Shown here: in pieces, positions 53,474-62,155 of the stretch
Numbering within the stretch: the stretch's first letter is position 1
Layout: every line of letters starts with the position of its first letter
Assembly: GCF_014203755.1 (NCBI RefSeq)
Contig: NZ_JACHJS010000001.1
Location: forward strand, 5,146,001-5,210,000
Length of the DNA stretch: 64,000 bases
DNA from: Saccharothrix violaceirubra
Lineage (GTDB): Bacteria > Actinomycetota > Actinomycetes > Mycobacteriales > Pseudonocardiaceae
Reading direction: 5' to 3'
The notes under the pieces: generated by a model
The model's database searches: none
What the model was told of the DNA's origin: nothing
What the model saw: only the letters and a program-made list of their open reading frames with translations
Program-made: the position numbers and the translations under genes

Positions 53474-54562
53474 TCACAGCCCGTCGAGCACGGTGGGCGC
53501 GAGACCGAACGCCGTCGTCATGCCGATCCCCGACGTCACCGACACCACCCGCGTCGTGGGGTGCGGCGCGGCGACGAGGAATTCGCCGGGCGCGGACGCG
53601 TACACGCCCGTCCACCGCCGCCGCACGGTCAACGCCGCCACGCCCAGCAACCGGGCGGCCTCGCGCAGCACCAGCTCGTCGACGTCCTCGTCCAGGAACG
53701 GTCCGTGCGTCAGGGCGTAGTGGTGGGTGTCGCCGACGACGAGGTTGCCGTCGGGACGCTGCGTGAACATCAGGTTCACCACGGCGTCGAGCAACTCCGG
53801 TCGCGTACGTGCGATCCGGGCCCGCACGTCGGCCGCCGCGGGGGTCGCGGCCAGGCCCGCGTAACGCAGCATCGACAGTCCGGAAAGGACAGCCGGTTCG
53901 ACCACGTGGCCGCCGGGCGACGCCACCTCGAACATCCGCAGCCGGCACCGCGTCAGCCCGGCCTCGTCGGCGAGGTCGGGCAGCAGCCGGTCGACGTCGT
54001 GGCCGACCGCGACCACCACGGCGTCGGCCGCCACGACCCCGCGCGTGGTCCGCACCAGGCCCGGCTCGACCGACGTCACGGCCGTACGCCACCGGAAGTC
54101 CACGCCCCGCGCGGAAAGCCACGCGGCGAGCGCGGGCACGACCTCGCGCGGATCGACCCGCAGGTCCAACGGCAGCAGGGCCGCGCCGACGACGTCGTCC
54201 GCGACCAGCGGCAGCGGGACCTTGTCGAGCAGCCGCACCTGGGAGTCCCCACGCAGCCGCGCGAACTGGCTCAACACGGCCATTTCGTCGTCGGCCCGCG
54301 CGAGCACGACCGTGCCCGCCCGCCACACCCGGAAACCGACGCGCTCGGACAGGTCGAGCCACGTACGCCGGGCCGCCAACGCGAGGTCGAGCGCGTGACC
54401 GTCCTGGGCCGTCACGCACACGTGGCCGAAGTTGCGGATCGATGCGCCGACCGCGCGTTCGTCGCGGTCCAGCACGACCACGCGCATGCCCCGCCGCACG
54501 CCTTCGACGGCGTGCGCCAAGCCGACGATGCCCGCGCCGACGATCACCAGAGTGGGTTCCAC
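53474..54562 (-). CDS. FAD-dependent oxidoreductase, phosphonate-associated (TIGR03364-like)
   Basis: A 362-residue DAO-type flavoenzyme: FAD-binding LVIVGAGIVGLAHA (GAGIVG at 9-14), DRDERAVGASIRNFGHV and the C-terminal VTSGIGMTTAFGLAP. The SIRNFGHVC segment is the one I associate with TIGR03364, a family found in phosphonate clusters and linked to oxidation of aminoethylphosphonate-type amines. No AEP transaminase gene (phnW) is present, so this enzyme may supply the phosphonoacetaldehyde step. GTG 54562 is chosen because it leads straight into the FAD motif. A GntR-type palindrome lies 38 bp upstream. Confidence 0.8.
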   Translation of the reverse strand: MEPTLVIVGAGIVGLAHAVEGVRRGMRVVVLDRDERAVGASIRNFGHVCVTAQDGHALDLALAARRTWLDLSERVGFRVWRAGTVVLARADDEMAVLSQFARLRGDSQVRLLDKVPLPLVADDVVGAALLPLDLRVDPREVVPALAAWLSARGVDFRWRTAVTSVEPGLVRTTRGVVAADAVVVAVGHDVDRLLPDLADEAGLTRCRLRMFEVASPGGHVVEPAVLSGLSMLRYAGLAATPAAADVRARIARTRPELLDAVVNLMFTQRPDGNLVVGDTHHYALTHGPFLDEDVDELVLREAARLLGVAALTVRRRWTGVYASAPGEFLVAAPHPTTRVVSVTSGIGMTTAFGLAPTVLDGL

Positions 54563-54599
54563 AGCGCCGACCCTGCGTCCACCACCCCCGAGTTGCAAG

Positions 54600-54615
54600 A
54601 CTTGTACTGACAAGT
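54600..54615. promoter_or_regulatory. GntR-type operator between the FAD oxidoreductase and AP-family genes
   Basis: ACTTGT-ACTG-ACAAGT, perfect 6-bp arms; the flanking G on the left matches the 7-bp arm of the site at 58036. It lies in the 142-bp divergent promoter region. Confidence 0.75.
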
Positions 54616-54704
54616 TTCCCAGTTATTCACCCTGATCGCAGGCCACCTCCCCCACGATTGACCGGCACTCGTATGGTCAAGTTCCCGCAGAGAAGGAGAA
54701 GCGC

Positions 54705-56150
54705 GTGGGTTCCCTGCGCAACCTCGCCGCGACCGGTCTCGCGCTCGCCGCGCTGACCACCCTCCCCCTTCCCCAGGCCACCGCCGCCGCCACGCCCAAG
54801 GTGCTCGTCATCGGCGTCGACGGCCTGATGCTCGACCGGATCGCCGCCGCCGACGCCCCGGCGCTGGACAACCTGATCGCCACCGGTTCCGCGAACAAGA
54901 CCGTGCTCTACGCCAACCCCATGGCACCCACGCTGTCCGGTCCGGGCTGGGCGACCATCGCCACCGGCGTGTGGCCCGACAAGCACGGCGTGCTCGGCAA
55001 CACGTGGGGCACCACGGGCCACCGGCTCGCCGACAACCCCGACTTCCTGACCCGCCTGGAACGCGCCGACCGCGCCACGACCACCTATGCCATCGCGACG
55101 TGGTCCCCGCTGGTCACCACGTCGGCGGGCACCGCGATCTTCGGCTCCGAGGTCGACCTGCGCGTCTCCTCGGGCGGCGACCAGGCCACCGCCGACCAGG
55201 CCGCGCAGCACATCCGCACCACCGACGCCGACGCCGGGTTCCTGCACTTCGACGACGTCGACGCGGCCGGGCACGGCTGCGGCGCGGCCGGCGCGTGCTA
55301 CCGCACCGCGATCACGGCCGTGGACAAGCGGATCAAGCAGGTCCTCGACGCGGTCGCCGCGCGCCCGACCCGGGCGCAGGAGGACTGGACGATCATCGTC
55401 ACCGCCGACCACGGCCACACCGACACCGGCGGCCACGGCGGCACGAGCCAGTCCGAGCGCTCGTCGCTGATCATCTCCAACCGCCCGGCCACCGCGCCGA
55501 AGAACGTCGACGTCGCGGCCACCGTGCTGGCCCGCTTCGGCGTCCCCACCGCGGGTCTGGACGGCCGCCCGCTGGGCACCGCGTCCACCGACCCGTTCGA
55601 CACCGTCACGCTCAAGCCCGCCGTGCACGAGGCGATCCCGGTGCTCGGCTGGTCCGACACCGCGCCGAACGGCTGGCGGATCGACGACACCGGCATGGGC
55701 ACCGGCGGCGTGACCGAGTGGCACGGCTGGGCGTTCACCAACGACGACTTCTGGACGCGCACCGAGGCCGGCCAGAACCGGGAGACGAACGTGCGCGCCC
55801 GCGGCGTGTTCGCCGTCGCCGACTCCGACGAGTGGGCCGACCGCGCCCGCACCGGCAAGTTCACCAGCGCGCTGGTGTCGCCCGCGTACGACGTGACCGG
55901 CCGTTCCCAGGCCGCGGTCTCGTTCAGCTCGCACTACCGCAAGGAGGGCACCGAGACCGCCACGGTGTCGGTGTCGTTCGACGGCGGTGCGGCGCGGACC
56001 GTGCTGACCTACACCGGCGACGTCGTCGCCAAGATCGAGAACATCGCGGTCGCCGTGCCCTCGGGCGCCAAGAAGATGACCGTAACCTGGAAGCTCGCCA
56101 ACGGCGACAACAACTGGTTCTGGGCCGTCGACGCCCCCGCTCTGAACTAG
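54705..56150 (+). CDS. Secreted alkaline-phosphatase-superfamily protein (phosphodiesterase/NPP type)
   Basis: A 481-residue exported protein. The signal peptide ends about residue 27 (QATAAA). The phosphodiesterase fold follows: VLVIGVDGLMLDRI (first metal Asp), the nucleophile region SGPGWATIATG, HFDDVDAAGHG and TADHGHTD (metal ligands). After about residue 290 a non-catalytic beta-rich domain of about 190 residues ends the protein. Relatives include nucleotide pyrophosphatases and phosphonoacetate hydrolase. Being secreted, it could release phosphonates or phosphate from esters outside the cell. GTG 54705 follows AGAAGGAG. The shared operator upstream ties it to phosphonate use. Confidence 0.85.
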   Translation: MGSLRNLAATGLALAALTTLPLPQATAAATPKVLVIGVDGLMLDRIAAADAPALDNLIATGSANKTVLYANPMAPTLSGPGWATIATGVWPDKHGVLGNTWGTTGHRLADNPDFLTRLERADRATTTYAIATWSPLVTTSAGTAIFGSEVDLRVSSGGDQATADQAAQHIRTTDADAGFLHFDDVDAAGHGCGAAGACYRTAITAVDKRIKQVLDAVAARPTRAQEDWTIIVTADHGHTDTGGHGGTSQSERSSLIISNRPATAPKNVDVAATVLARFGVPTAGLDGRPLGTASTDPFDTVTLKPAVHEAIPVLGWSDTAPNGWRIDDTGMGTGGVTEWHGWAFTNDDFWTRTEAGQNRETNVRARGVFAVADSDEWADRARTGKFTSALVSPAYDVTGRSQAAVSFSSHYRKEGTETATVSVSFDGGAARTVLTYTGDVVAKIENIAVAVPSGAKKMTVTWKLANGDNNWFWAVDAPALN

Positions 56151-56192
56151 CACCGTGAACCAGCACTGTGAACTGACCTAAAAGGACACACC

Positions 56193-57236
56193 ATGCTCCG
56201 CGAGCACGCCCGCTACGCCAGGTGGGACGGCGTCGGCACGCCGTTCGCCCTCGTGACCACGCCGCTGTCCGAGCCCGGACCGGGCGAGGTGCTGGTCCGC
56301 GTGGACCTGGCGACCGTGTGCGGCAGCGACCTGCACACCGTGCACGGTCGACGCCCCTCCCCCGTGCCCGGCGTACTGGGGCACGAGCAGGTGGGCACGG
56401 TGCTCGCGGTCGGCGACGACGTCCCCGCGTGCGTGGACGGCACCCCGGTGACGACCGGACTGCGGGTGGTCTGGTCGGTCACCGCGTCGTGCGGTTCCTG
56501 CGACCGGTGCGCGCGGGGCATGGCCCAGAAGTGCCGGGTGCTGCGCAAGTACGGGCACGAGCGGTGGGACGCGGACGCGCCGCTGACGGGCGGGTTCGCG
56601 TCCCACTGCGTCCTGGTGCCGGGAACGGCCGTCATGCCGGTCCCGGCGCACGTCCCCGACGAGGTGGCCGCGCCCGCGTCGTGCGCCACGGCGACGGTCG
56701 CCGCGGTGGTCGCCGCCGCCGGGCCCCTGGCCGGACGACGTGTCCTGGTCACCGGCGCGGGCATGCTCGGCGTGACGGCGGCGGCCATGGCGTCCCGATC
56801 CGGCGCCCACGTGGTGGTCCTCGACCCCGATCCGGGTCGACGGGCGCAGGCGATCCGGTTCGGCGCCGCCGAGACCCCGGAGGCGGCGCCGGTCGAGGAC
56901 GTCGACGTCGCCCTGGAACTCTCGGGCCGCACCGAGGCCGCCCAGGCGTGCCTGGGCGCGGTGACGATCGGCGGCACGGTCGTGCTCGCGGGCACGGTGT
57001 CGCCCGGTGCGGCGATCGGTCTGGACCCGGAACGGGTGGTGCGCGGTCTGCACACGATCGTCGGCGTCCACAACTACCGCGCGGCGGACCTGCGCACCGC
57101 GGTCGACTTCCTGGCCGCGCACGACGATCTGCCGTTCGCCGGGCTGGTGTCCGGGCGGTTCGCGCTCGACCGGCTCGACGACGCGATCGCCGCGGCCCGC
57201 ACGTCCACCGCACCCCGGCAGGCGGTCGTCCCCTAG
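56193..57236 (+). CDS. Zinc-binding alcohol dehydrogenase, phosphonate-catabolism associated (TIGR03366-like)
   Basis: A 347-residue MDR protein: catalytic-zinc Cys43 and His64-Glu65, a structural-zinc lobe Cys100, Cys103, Cys106, Cys114 and the nucleotide loop GAGMLGV. The wording of the N-terminus and its place beside phosphonate genes fit the HpnZ/TIGR03366 group. It may oxidise or reduce a phosphonate aldehyde or alcohol such as phosphonoacetaldehyde/hydroxyethylphosphonate; that substrate is inferred from context. Its stop overlaps the convergent GntR gene. Confidence 0.85.
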   Translation: MLREHARYARWDGVGTPFALVTTPLSEPGPGEVLVRVDLATVCGSDLHTVHGRRPSPVPGVLGHEQVGTVLAVGDDVPACVDGTPVTTGLRVVWSVTASCGSCDRCARGMAQKCRVLRKYGHERWDADAPLTGGFASHCVLVPGTAVMPVPAHVPDEVAAPASCATATVAAVVAAAGPLAGRRVLVTGAGMLGVTAAAMASRSGAHVVVLDPDPGRRAQAIRFGAAETPEAAPVEDVDVALELSGRTEAAQACLGAVTIGGTVVLAGTVSPGAAIGLDPERVVRGLHTIVGVHNYRAADLRTAVDFLAAHDDLPFAGLVSGRFALDRLDDAIAAARTSTAPRQAVVP

Positions 57237-57961
57237 AACGCGACGGCCCGCGTACCGCGCGTGTTCGTCACGGTCACGGTGGCCACGTCGGGCCGGTAGC
57301 GGTCGTCGGACCACTCCAGGGGCACGCCCCTGGAGTCGGTCGTCAACCGCCGTTCCCGCAGCAGCGGCGTGCCCTCGTCGACCTCCAGCAGCGACGCGTC
57401 CAGGGCGTCGGCCGCCACCGCGTCGAACGTGTGCCGGGCCGAGTGCAGGTCCACGCCCTGCTCGATGAGCAGCGCGTAGATCGACCCGGCGTCGAGGTCG
57501 GCGTCGAGCAGCGGCCGGCCGACGGACTCCACGTACGTCATCCGCTCGACCATCGCAGGCCGGCCGTCGAGCAGCCGCAACCTGAGCAGCTGCACCACGA
57601 CGTCGTCCGGGTCGACCTCCAGTGCCGCCGCGACGGCGGGTTCCGGGCGCCGCAACGCGATCTCGCGCAACCGCTGCCCCGGCACGTGCCCGGTCAGCTC
57701 GGCGCGGCGCGTGAACGACAGGAACGACTCGAAGGGCTGGGCGGGCACGGCGTCGAGCACCACGGCCCGCCGGCCCTGCCCACCGCTGATCAACCCCTCG
57801 TCGCGCAACGCCGCGAGCGCCTGGCGGACGGGTCCGCGCGAGGCCGAGAACTCCCGGCAGAGCTGGGCTTCCGACGGCACCGCCTCGCCGACCGCGAGTT
57901 CGCCGCCGCGGATGCGCCGACGCAGTTCGGCCGCGACCGTCCGGTGCAGGGGTGTCGACAT
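57233..57961 (-). CDS. GntR family regulator, HutC/PhnF subfamily
   Basis: A 242-residue regulator: winged-helix HTH (residues about 4-70: LHRTVAAELRRRIRGGELAVGEAVPSEAQLCREFSASRGPVRQALAAL) and a C-terminal UTRA ligand domain (FLSFTRRAELTGHVPGQRLRE; ERMTYVES; LYALLIEQGVDL). HutC-type proteins in phosphonate clusters sense phosphonates or related metabolites. It is divergent from phnD, and the 158-bp gap contains two sites with the GACTTGT/ACAAGTC arms, so it very likely represses itself, the importer and, through 54600, the catabolic genes. Confidence 0.92.
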   Translation of the reverse strand: MSTPLHRTVAAELRRRIRGGELAVGEAVPSEAQLCREFSASRGPVRQALAALRDEGLISGGQGRRAVVLDAVPAQPFESFLSFTRRAELTGHVPGQRLREIALRRPEPAVAAALEVDPDDVVVQLLRLRLLDGRPAMVERMTYVESVGRPLLDADLDAGSIYALLIEQGVDLHSARHTFDAVAADALDASLLEVDEGTPLLRERRLTTDSRGVPLEWSDDRYRPDVATVTVTNTRGTRAVAF

Positions 57962-57967
57962 GCACCT

Positions 57968-57980
57968 GACTCTACAAGTC
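57968..57980. promoter_or_regulatory. Partial GntR operator at the gntR start
   Basis: GACTCTACAAGTC: a compressed palindrome containing a full ACAAGTC half-site, 6 bp upstream of the regulator's start codon. Confidence 0.5.
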
Positions 57981-58035
57981 GCACTCACGTCGTGGCGCGG
58001 AATGCACTCGGGCCTACACCAGGTGAACAGAGCAT

Positions 58036-58053
58036 GACTTGTCAATACAAGTC
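58036..58053. promoter_or_regulatory. GntR operator upstream of phnD
   Basis: GACTTGT-CAAT-ACAAGTC: perfect 7-bp arms with a 4-bp spacer, 66 bp before the phnD start. The best copy of the motif. Confidence 0.8.
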
Positions 58054-58119
58054 GTTGACCCGGACGGCTCAGGGTTGCGAAGGTCTTCCCGAATCCCCCG
58101 CCTCCCCCGGAGCCCCATC

Positions 58120-59022
58120 ATGCGCCTTACCGCGCTTGCCACCGCCCTGATCACCGCCACCCTGACGCTGACCGCCTGCGGCGGGTCCGCCGACGAGGCC
58201 GCGTCCTCCCCCACGTGCCCCGACGGCAAGGTCCGCTTCGGCGTCGAGCCGTTCGAGGACCCCGAGCGCCTCACCCCGGCCGCCCGCGTGCTGGCCGACG
58301 CCCTGTCCAAGTCGCTGAACTGCCCGGTCGAGCTGACCGTCACCGAGGACTACGCCGCCGAGGTCCTCGCCATGGAGAACGGCAAGCTCGACATCGGCGT
58401 CTTCGGCCCGCTCGGCTACGTGTTCGCGAGCAAGCGCGCCAAGGCCGAGGCCGTCGCGTCGTTCGGCGAGGCCGACGGCAGGCTGTCCAGCTACACGGCG
58501 GGCATCTGGGTGCCCGTCGGCTCGGACATCACCGGTGTCGACAAGTTGCGCGGCCGGTCCCTGGCGTTGAGTTCGGTCGGCTCCACCTCCGGCGACGCCC
58601 TGCCGCGCAAGGCGCTCAAGGACGTCGGCATCGCCGAGACCGACCTGAAGATCTCCTACGCGGGCGGCCACCCCGAGGCCCTGCTGGCGTTGACCAACGG
58701 CTCGGTCGACGCCGCCGAGATCAACTCGCAGCAGCTCGCGAGCGCCACGGCCGCCGGCACGTTCGACAAGTCGAGGTTCCGCCAGGTCTGGACGTCCGCG
58801 CCGATCCCGAACGACCCGATCACCGTGCGCGGCGACCTCAAGCCCGAGTTCAAGACCGCCGTCAAGGACGCGCTGCTGGGCCTGTCGCCCGAGGCGGTCA
58901 AGGAGATCGGCGCCCTGCTCGACGTCGACCCGCCCGGCAGGCTCGTCGCCGTCGACCGCTCGACCTACCAGCCGCTGTTCGACCTCGCCGAGACCCTGGG
59001 CCTGACCGAGAAGGACGTCTGA
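58120..59022 (+). CDS. phnD: Phosphonate ABC transporter substrate-binding lipoprotein PhnD
   Basis: A 300-residue lipoprotein: lipobox LTAC (Cys20), then the PhnD-type fold with VRFGVEPFEDPERLTPAARVLADALSKSL, ENGKLDIGVFGPLGYVFASK and GSTSGDALPRKALKDVGI. The STSG loop binds the phosphonate group in relatives. First gene of the importer operon; its stop overlaps phnC (TGATG). Confidence 0.92.
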   Translation: MRLTALATALITATLTLTACGGSADEAASSPTCPDGKVRFGVEPFEDPERLTPAARVLADALSKSLNCPVELTVTEDYAAEVLAMENGKLDIGVFGPLGYVFASKRAKAEAVASFGEADGRLSSYTAGIWVPVGSDITGVDKLRGRSLALSSVGSTSGDALPRKALKDVGIAETDLKISYAGGHPEALLALTNGSVDAAEINSQQLASATAAGTFDKSRFRQVWTSAPIPNDPITVRGDLKPEFKTAVKDALLGLSPEAVKEIGALLDVDPPGRLVAVDRSTYQPLFDLAETLGLTEKDV

Positions 59023-59720
59023 TGCTGGCCTTGAGCGGCATGACGGTCCGCTACGGCGACCGCACCGTGCTGCACGGCGTGGACGTCACCGTGGCCGGCG
59101 GCGAACTGCTCGCCGTCCTGGGCGCCAACGGTTCGGGCAAGTCGACGCTGCTGCGCGCCGCCGCCTCCCTCGTCCCGGTGGCGGCGGGCCGCGTGACCGT
59201 CGACGGCCGGCCGTGCGGCCGGTTGGACCTGGCGCTGGTGTTCCAGCGGATCCACCTCGTGCAACGCCGTTCGGTGCTCGACAACGTGTGCGCCGGCGCG
59301 TTGGGCCGCCTGCCGCTCGGGGCCTCGCTCTTCGGTTTCCCCCGCGACGTGCGCGAGGAGGCGATGGCCTGCCTGGACCGGGTGGGCCTCGCCGACCGCG
59401 CGCACGACCGCGCGGGCAGCCTGTCCGGCGGCCAGCAGCAACGCGTGGCCGTGGCGCGGGCGTTGTGCCAACGCCCACGCGTGGTCCTGGCCGACGAACC
59501 CGTGTCGGCCCTGGACCCGGCGGCCTCGGAGCAGGTCCTGGCGTTGCTGGCCGAACTCGCGCACGTCGAGGGCCTGGCGGTGCTGGCCGTCCTGCACCAG
59601 CCGGCGCTCGCCGCCCGCCACGCCGACCGCGTGGTGGGCCTGCGCGACGGCCGCGTGGTGCTGGACGGCCCGCCGGACCAGCCCGTCGACGCGCTCTACC
59701 CGACCCTGGAGGCGGCGTGA
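59022..59720 (+). CDS. phnC: Phosphonate ABC transporter ATP-binding protein PhnC
   Basis: A 232-residue ATPase: Walker A GANGSGKST (34-42), FQRIHLVQRRSVLDNVCAGALGRLP (the PhnC-specific Q-loop region), signature LSGGQQQR, Walker B VVLADEPVSALDP and H-loop LHQP. Four-base overlap with phnE (GTGA). Confidence 0.93.
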   Translation: MLALSGMTVRYGDRTVLHGVDVTVAGGELLAVLGANGSGKSTLLRAAASLVPVAAGRVTVDGRPCGRLDLALVFQRIHLVQRRSVLDNVCAGALGRLPLGASLFGFPRDVREEAMACLDRVGLADRAHDRAGSLSGGQQQRVAVARALCQRPRVVLADEPVSALDPAASEQVLALLAELAHVEGLAVLAVLHQPALAARHADRVVGLRDGRVVLDGPPDQPVDALYPTLEAA

Positions 59721-60541
59721 TCACCGTCGACCGGCTTCCGGTTCCCCCGAAACCCAAGCGCCCCAAGGCGGTCCTGTTCGGCTGGCTGATCGCGGCGGCC
59801 GTCGTGGCCGCCCACGTGATCGCGTGGGACGCCACCGACGTGTCGTTCGGCGCACTGGTCGAGGGCTGGGAGGGCATGGCCGACTTCCTGGGCGAGGCGA
59901 TTCCGCCGGACCTGTCGTGGAAGGTGCTCGGCCCGAGCCTGTCGGGCGCGCTGGTGACGTTGTGGATCGGCCTGCTGGGCACGGCCCTGTCGATCCCGCT
60001 GTCGCTGCTGCCGGCGTTGGCGGCGGCCAAGGGCACCGCCCCGTCGGCGTGGGTCTACCAGGCGTCCCGGGCCGTCCTGTCGTTCCTGCGGGCCGTACCC
60101 GACGTGGTGTTCGCGCTGATCTTCGTGACGGCGGTGGGCCTGGGCCCGTTCCCCGGCGTGCTGGCGTTGGTGTGCCACAACGTCGGCGTGATGGGCAAGC
60201 TCTGGGCCGAGGCCCTGGAGGACGCCGACCCCGGCCCGCCGCAGGCACTGCGTTCGGCGGGCGCCGGCCGCATCCAGGTGGCCGTGCACGCCCTGTTCCC
60301 GTCGGTCCTGCCGCAGCTGGCGGGGCTGCTGATGTACCGCTTCGACGTGAACGTCCGCTCGTCCCTGGTGCTGGGCCTGGTGGGCGCGGGCGGCATCGGC
60401 TTCCTGATCAACCAGTCCATCAAGCTGTTCAAGTTCGACGAGATGCTCACCCACATCCTCGTGGTGGTCGTGCTCGTCGTGGCCGTGGACCGCCTGTCGG
60501 CGACCGTCCGCGCCCGCCTGTCCCGAGAGGAAACCCGATGA
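59717..60541 (+). CDS. phnE: Phosphonate ABC transporter permease PhnE
   Basis: A 274-residue permease with six membrane helices and the PhnE family loop LWAEALEDADPGPPQALRSAGAGRIQVAVHALFPSVLPQ that contacts PhnC, followed by MYRFDVNVRSSLVLGLVGAGGIGF. One permease gene only, so the channel should be a homodimer. It starts at GTG 59717 and overlaps the HAD gene by 4 bp. Confidence 0.93.
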   Translation: MITVDRLPVPPKPKRPKAVLFGWLIAAAVVAAHVIAWDATDVSFGALVEGWEGMADFLGEAIPPDLSWKVLGPSLSGALVTLWIGLLGTALSIPLSLLPALAAAKGTAPSAWVYQASRAVLSFLRAVPDVVFALIFVTAVGLGPFPGVLALVCHNVGVMGKLWAEALEDADPGPPQALRSAGAGRIQVAVHALFPSVLPQLAGLLMYRFDVNVRSSLVLGLVGAGGIGFLINQSIKLFKFDEMLTHILVVVVLVVAVDRLSATVRARLSREETR

Positions 60542-61176
60542 TCACCCTGGCCGCCTTGGACATCGCCGGCACGACCGTGGACGAGGGCGGTGCCGTCTAC
60601 CGCACGCTGGCGTCCGTAGTGGCCGACCGGGGCATCGACGCCGACATCCGGCCGTGGATGGGCGCGGACAAGCGCGAGGCGCTGGCGGCGTTGACGGGCA
60701 CGGACGACGTGGAAGACCTGCACACCGAGTTCGTGACCCGGCTGCGCGCCGAGTACGCCGCCACGCCACCGACCCCGCTGCCGGGCGTCACGGAGGCCCT
60801 GGCGACGCTGCGCGCCAACGGCGTCCGCGTGGTCCTGACGACGGGTTTCGACCGCCAGATCACGGATCCCCTGCTGGAATCGGTGGGCTGGCGCGTGGAC
60901 GAGCACCTGGACGCCGTGGTGTGCGCCTCGGAGGTCGGCGGCGGCCGGCCCCTCCCCCACATGATCCACCGCGCGATGGCGTTGACCGGCACGACCGACC
61001 CGGCCGACGTCCTGGTGGCGGGTGACACGGTCCTGGACGTGCGCGCGGGGCGGGCCGCCGACGCGGGCTACGTGGTCGCGGTCCTCACCGGTGCCCAGAC
61101 CAAGGCGGAACTGTCGGCGGAACACCCGACCCACGTCCTGGCCGGTGTCCGCGACGTGCCGACCCTGCTGTTCTGA
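60538..61176 (+). CDS. Phosphonatase-like HAD hydrolase (PhnX-like)
   Basis: A 212-residue HAD enzyme: nucleophile D8 in LDIAGTTVD, a cap domain containing WMGADKREAL with K45 at the place of the Schiff-base lysine of phosphonoacetaldehyde hydrolase, TTGF (motif II), and AGDTVLDVRAG (acidic motif). The GRPLPHMIHRAM stretch is also phosphonatase-like. It matches the TIGR03351 phosphonatase-like group, shorter than PhnX (about 270). The likely reaction is C-P bond hydrolysis of a phosphonoaldehyde delivered by the FAD or ADH enzyme, which would release phosphate. Last gene of the phn operon. Confidence 0.87.
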   Translation: MITLAALDIAGTTVDEGGAVYRTLASVVADRGIDADIRPWMGADKREALAALTGTDDVEDLHTEFVTRLRAEYAATPPTPLPGVTEALATLRANGVRVVLTTGFDRQITDPLLESVGWRVDEHLDAVVCASEVGGGRPLPHMIHRAMALTGTTDPADVLVAGDTVLDVRAGRAADAGYVVAVLTGAQTKAELSAEHPTHVLAGVRDVPTLLF

Positions 61177-61222
61177 CCGACCTCTACCCTCGGACCCTCG
61201 GCACGATCAAGGGGGATTCCAC

Positions 61223-62155
61223 ATGACGGCACTCGACGATCTCTCGTGGGCCGACGCCCACGCCGGTCACGACCGGTTCCTCGGCGAGATCTTCTGCTTG
61301 ACGTTCATCCGGGACGTGGACGGTCCCGAGGCACTACGGCGCATAGGCGGCTTACCCGACACGGTGGCGACCCGCACGCCCGAGGAGTGCGCGGCACTGC
61401 ACGACTTCGACCACGGCTACCCGGACCTGGCCGCCGCCCTGTCGCTCGGCACGTGGACCGTCCTTTTCGAACCGTCCGGCTTCACCGGCTCGAACCTGGT
61501 GGACACGTTGTCCCGCGGCACCGAGGCGGTCTCGGTGCTGCGGCACGACTACGCCTCCAACGCGTTCGACCACGCGATCGACGGCAGTCCGGTCACGGGC
61601 TTCGATCCCGACTTCCCCGTATACCGGCACGGCACCGATCCCGACCGCCTGCTCCCGCACATGCGCGAACTGGGCTTCTCGGACGAGGAGGACGGCGCCT
61701 TCGACGATCACCCCATCGCACGGGCGTTGCGCCTGGCTGAACTGATCACCGGTGTCCTGCCCTCGTTCGAGGCGCTGTGCGGCCCGTTGCCCAGTGCCCA
61801 CGTCGAACCATGGTTCAGCGCCGCACCGAAACCCCCGGCCGCACGCCCCGGCTACGACGGTCCGCTCGACGCCGTCGCGGAGGCACGGCGACTCGCCGCC
61901 CTCCACGGCGTGACCGACACTCCGGAACTCGCCGAAGCCCTCGCGGCGGCCGAACGCGCCGAACGCGTCACGATCACGCCCGACAGTCCGCTCGGCCGCC
62001 ACGTCCGCGCCTGGCTCACCGAGTCGAACCGGGCCGGCTGGTCGCTCAACGACCACGGTGGGCGTGGCCGCATGACCGACGCCGACCGCGACCGCGCCCA
62101 CGGCCTGGGCTGGTTGGCCCGAGCCCTGGGCGCCGCTGTCGACCAAGTCACCTGA
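61223..62155 (+). CDS. DUF6461-like protein
   Basis: A 310-residue protein. Residues 1-185 contain the DUF6461-type pattern (WADAHAGHDRFLGEIFCLTFIRDVDGPEALRRIGG; GTWTVLFEPSGFTGS; VSVLRHDYASNAFDHAIDG). The C-terminal third is helical and Ala-rich, with a final LTESNRAGWSLNDHGGRGRM block. Such proteins are common in actinomycetes and of unknown function; some occur beside immunity or polymorphic-toxin genes. ATG 61223 follows AAGGGGGA. Its end overlaps the convergent DUF916-like gene by 8 bp. Confidence 0.75.
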   Translation: MTALDDLSWADAHAGHDRFLGEIFCLTFIRDVDGPEALRRIGGLPDTVATRTPEECAALHDFDHGYPDLAAALSLGTWTVLFEPSGFTGSNLVDTLSRGTEAVSVLRHDYASNAFDHAIDGSPVTGFDPDFPVYRHGTDPDRLLPHMRELGFSDEEDGAFDDHPIARALRLAELITGVLPSFEALCGPLPSAHVEPWFSAAPKPPAARPGYDGPLDAVAEARRLAALHGVTDTPELAEALAAAERAERVTITPDSPLGRHVRAWLTESNRAGWSLNDHGGRGRMTDADRDRAHGLGWLARALGAAVDQVT

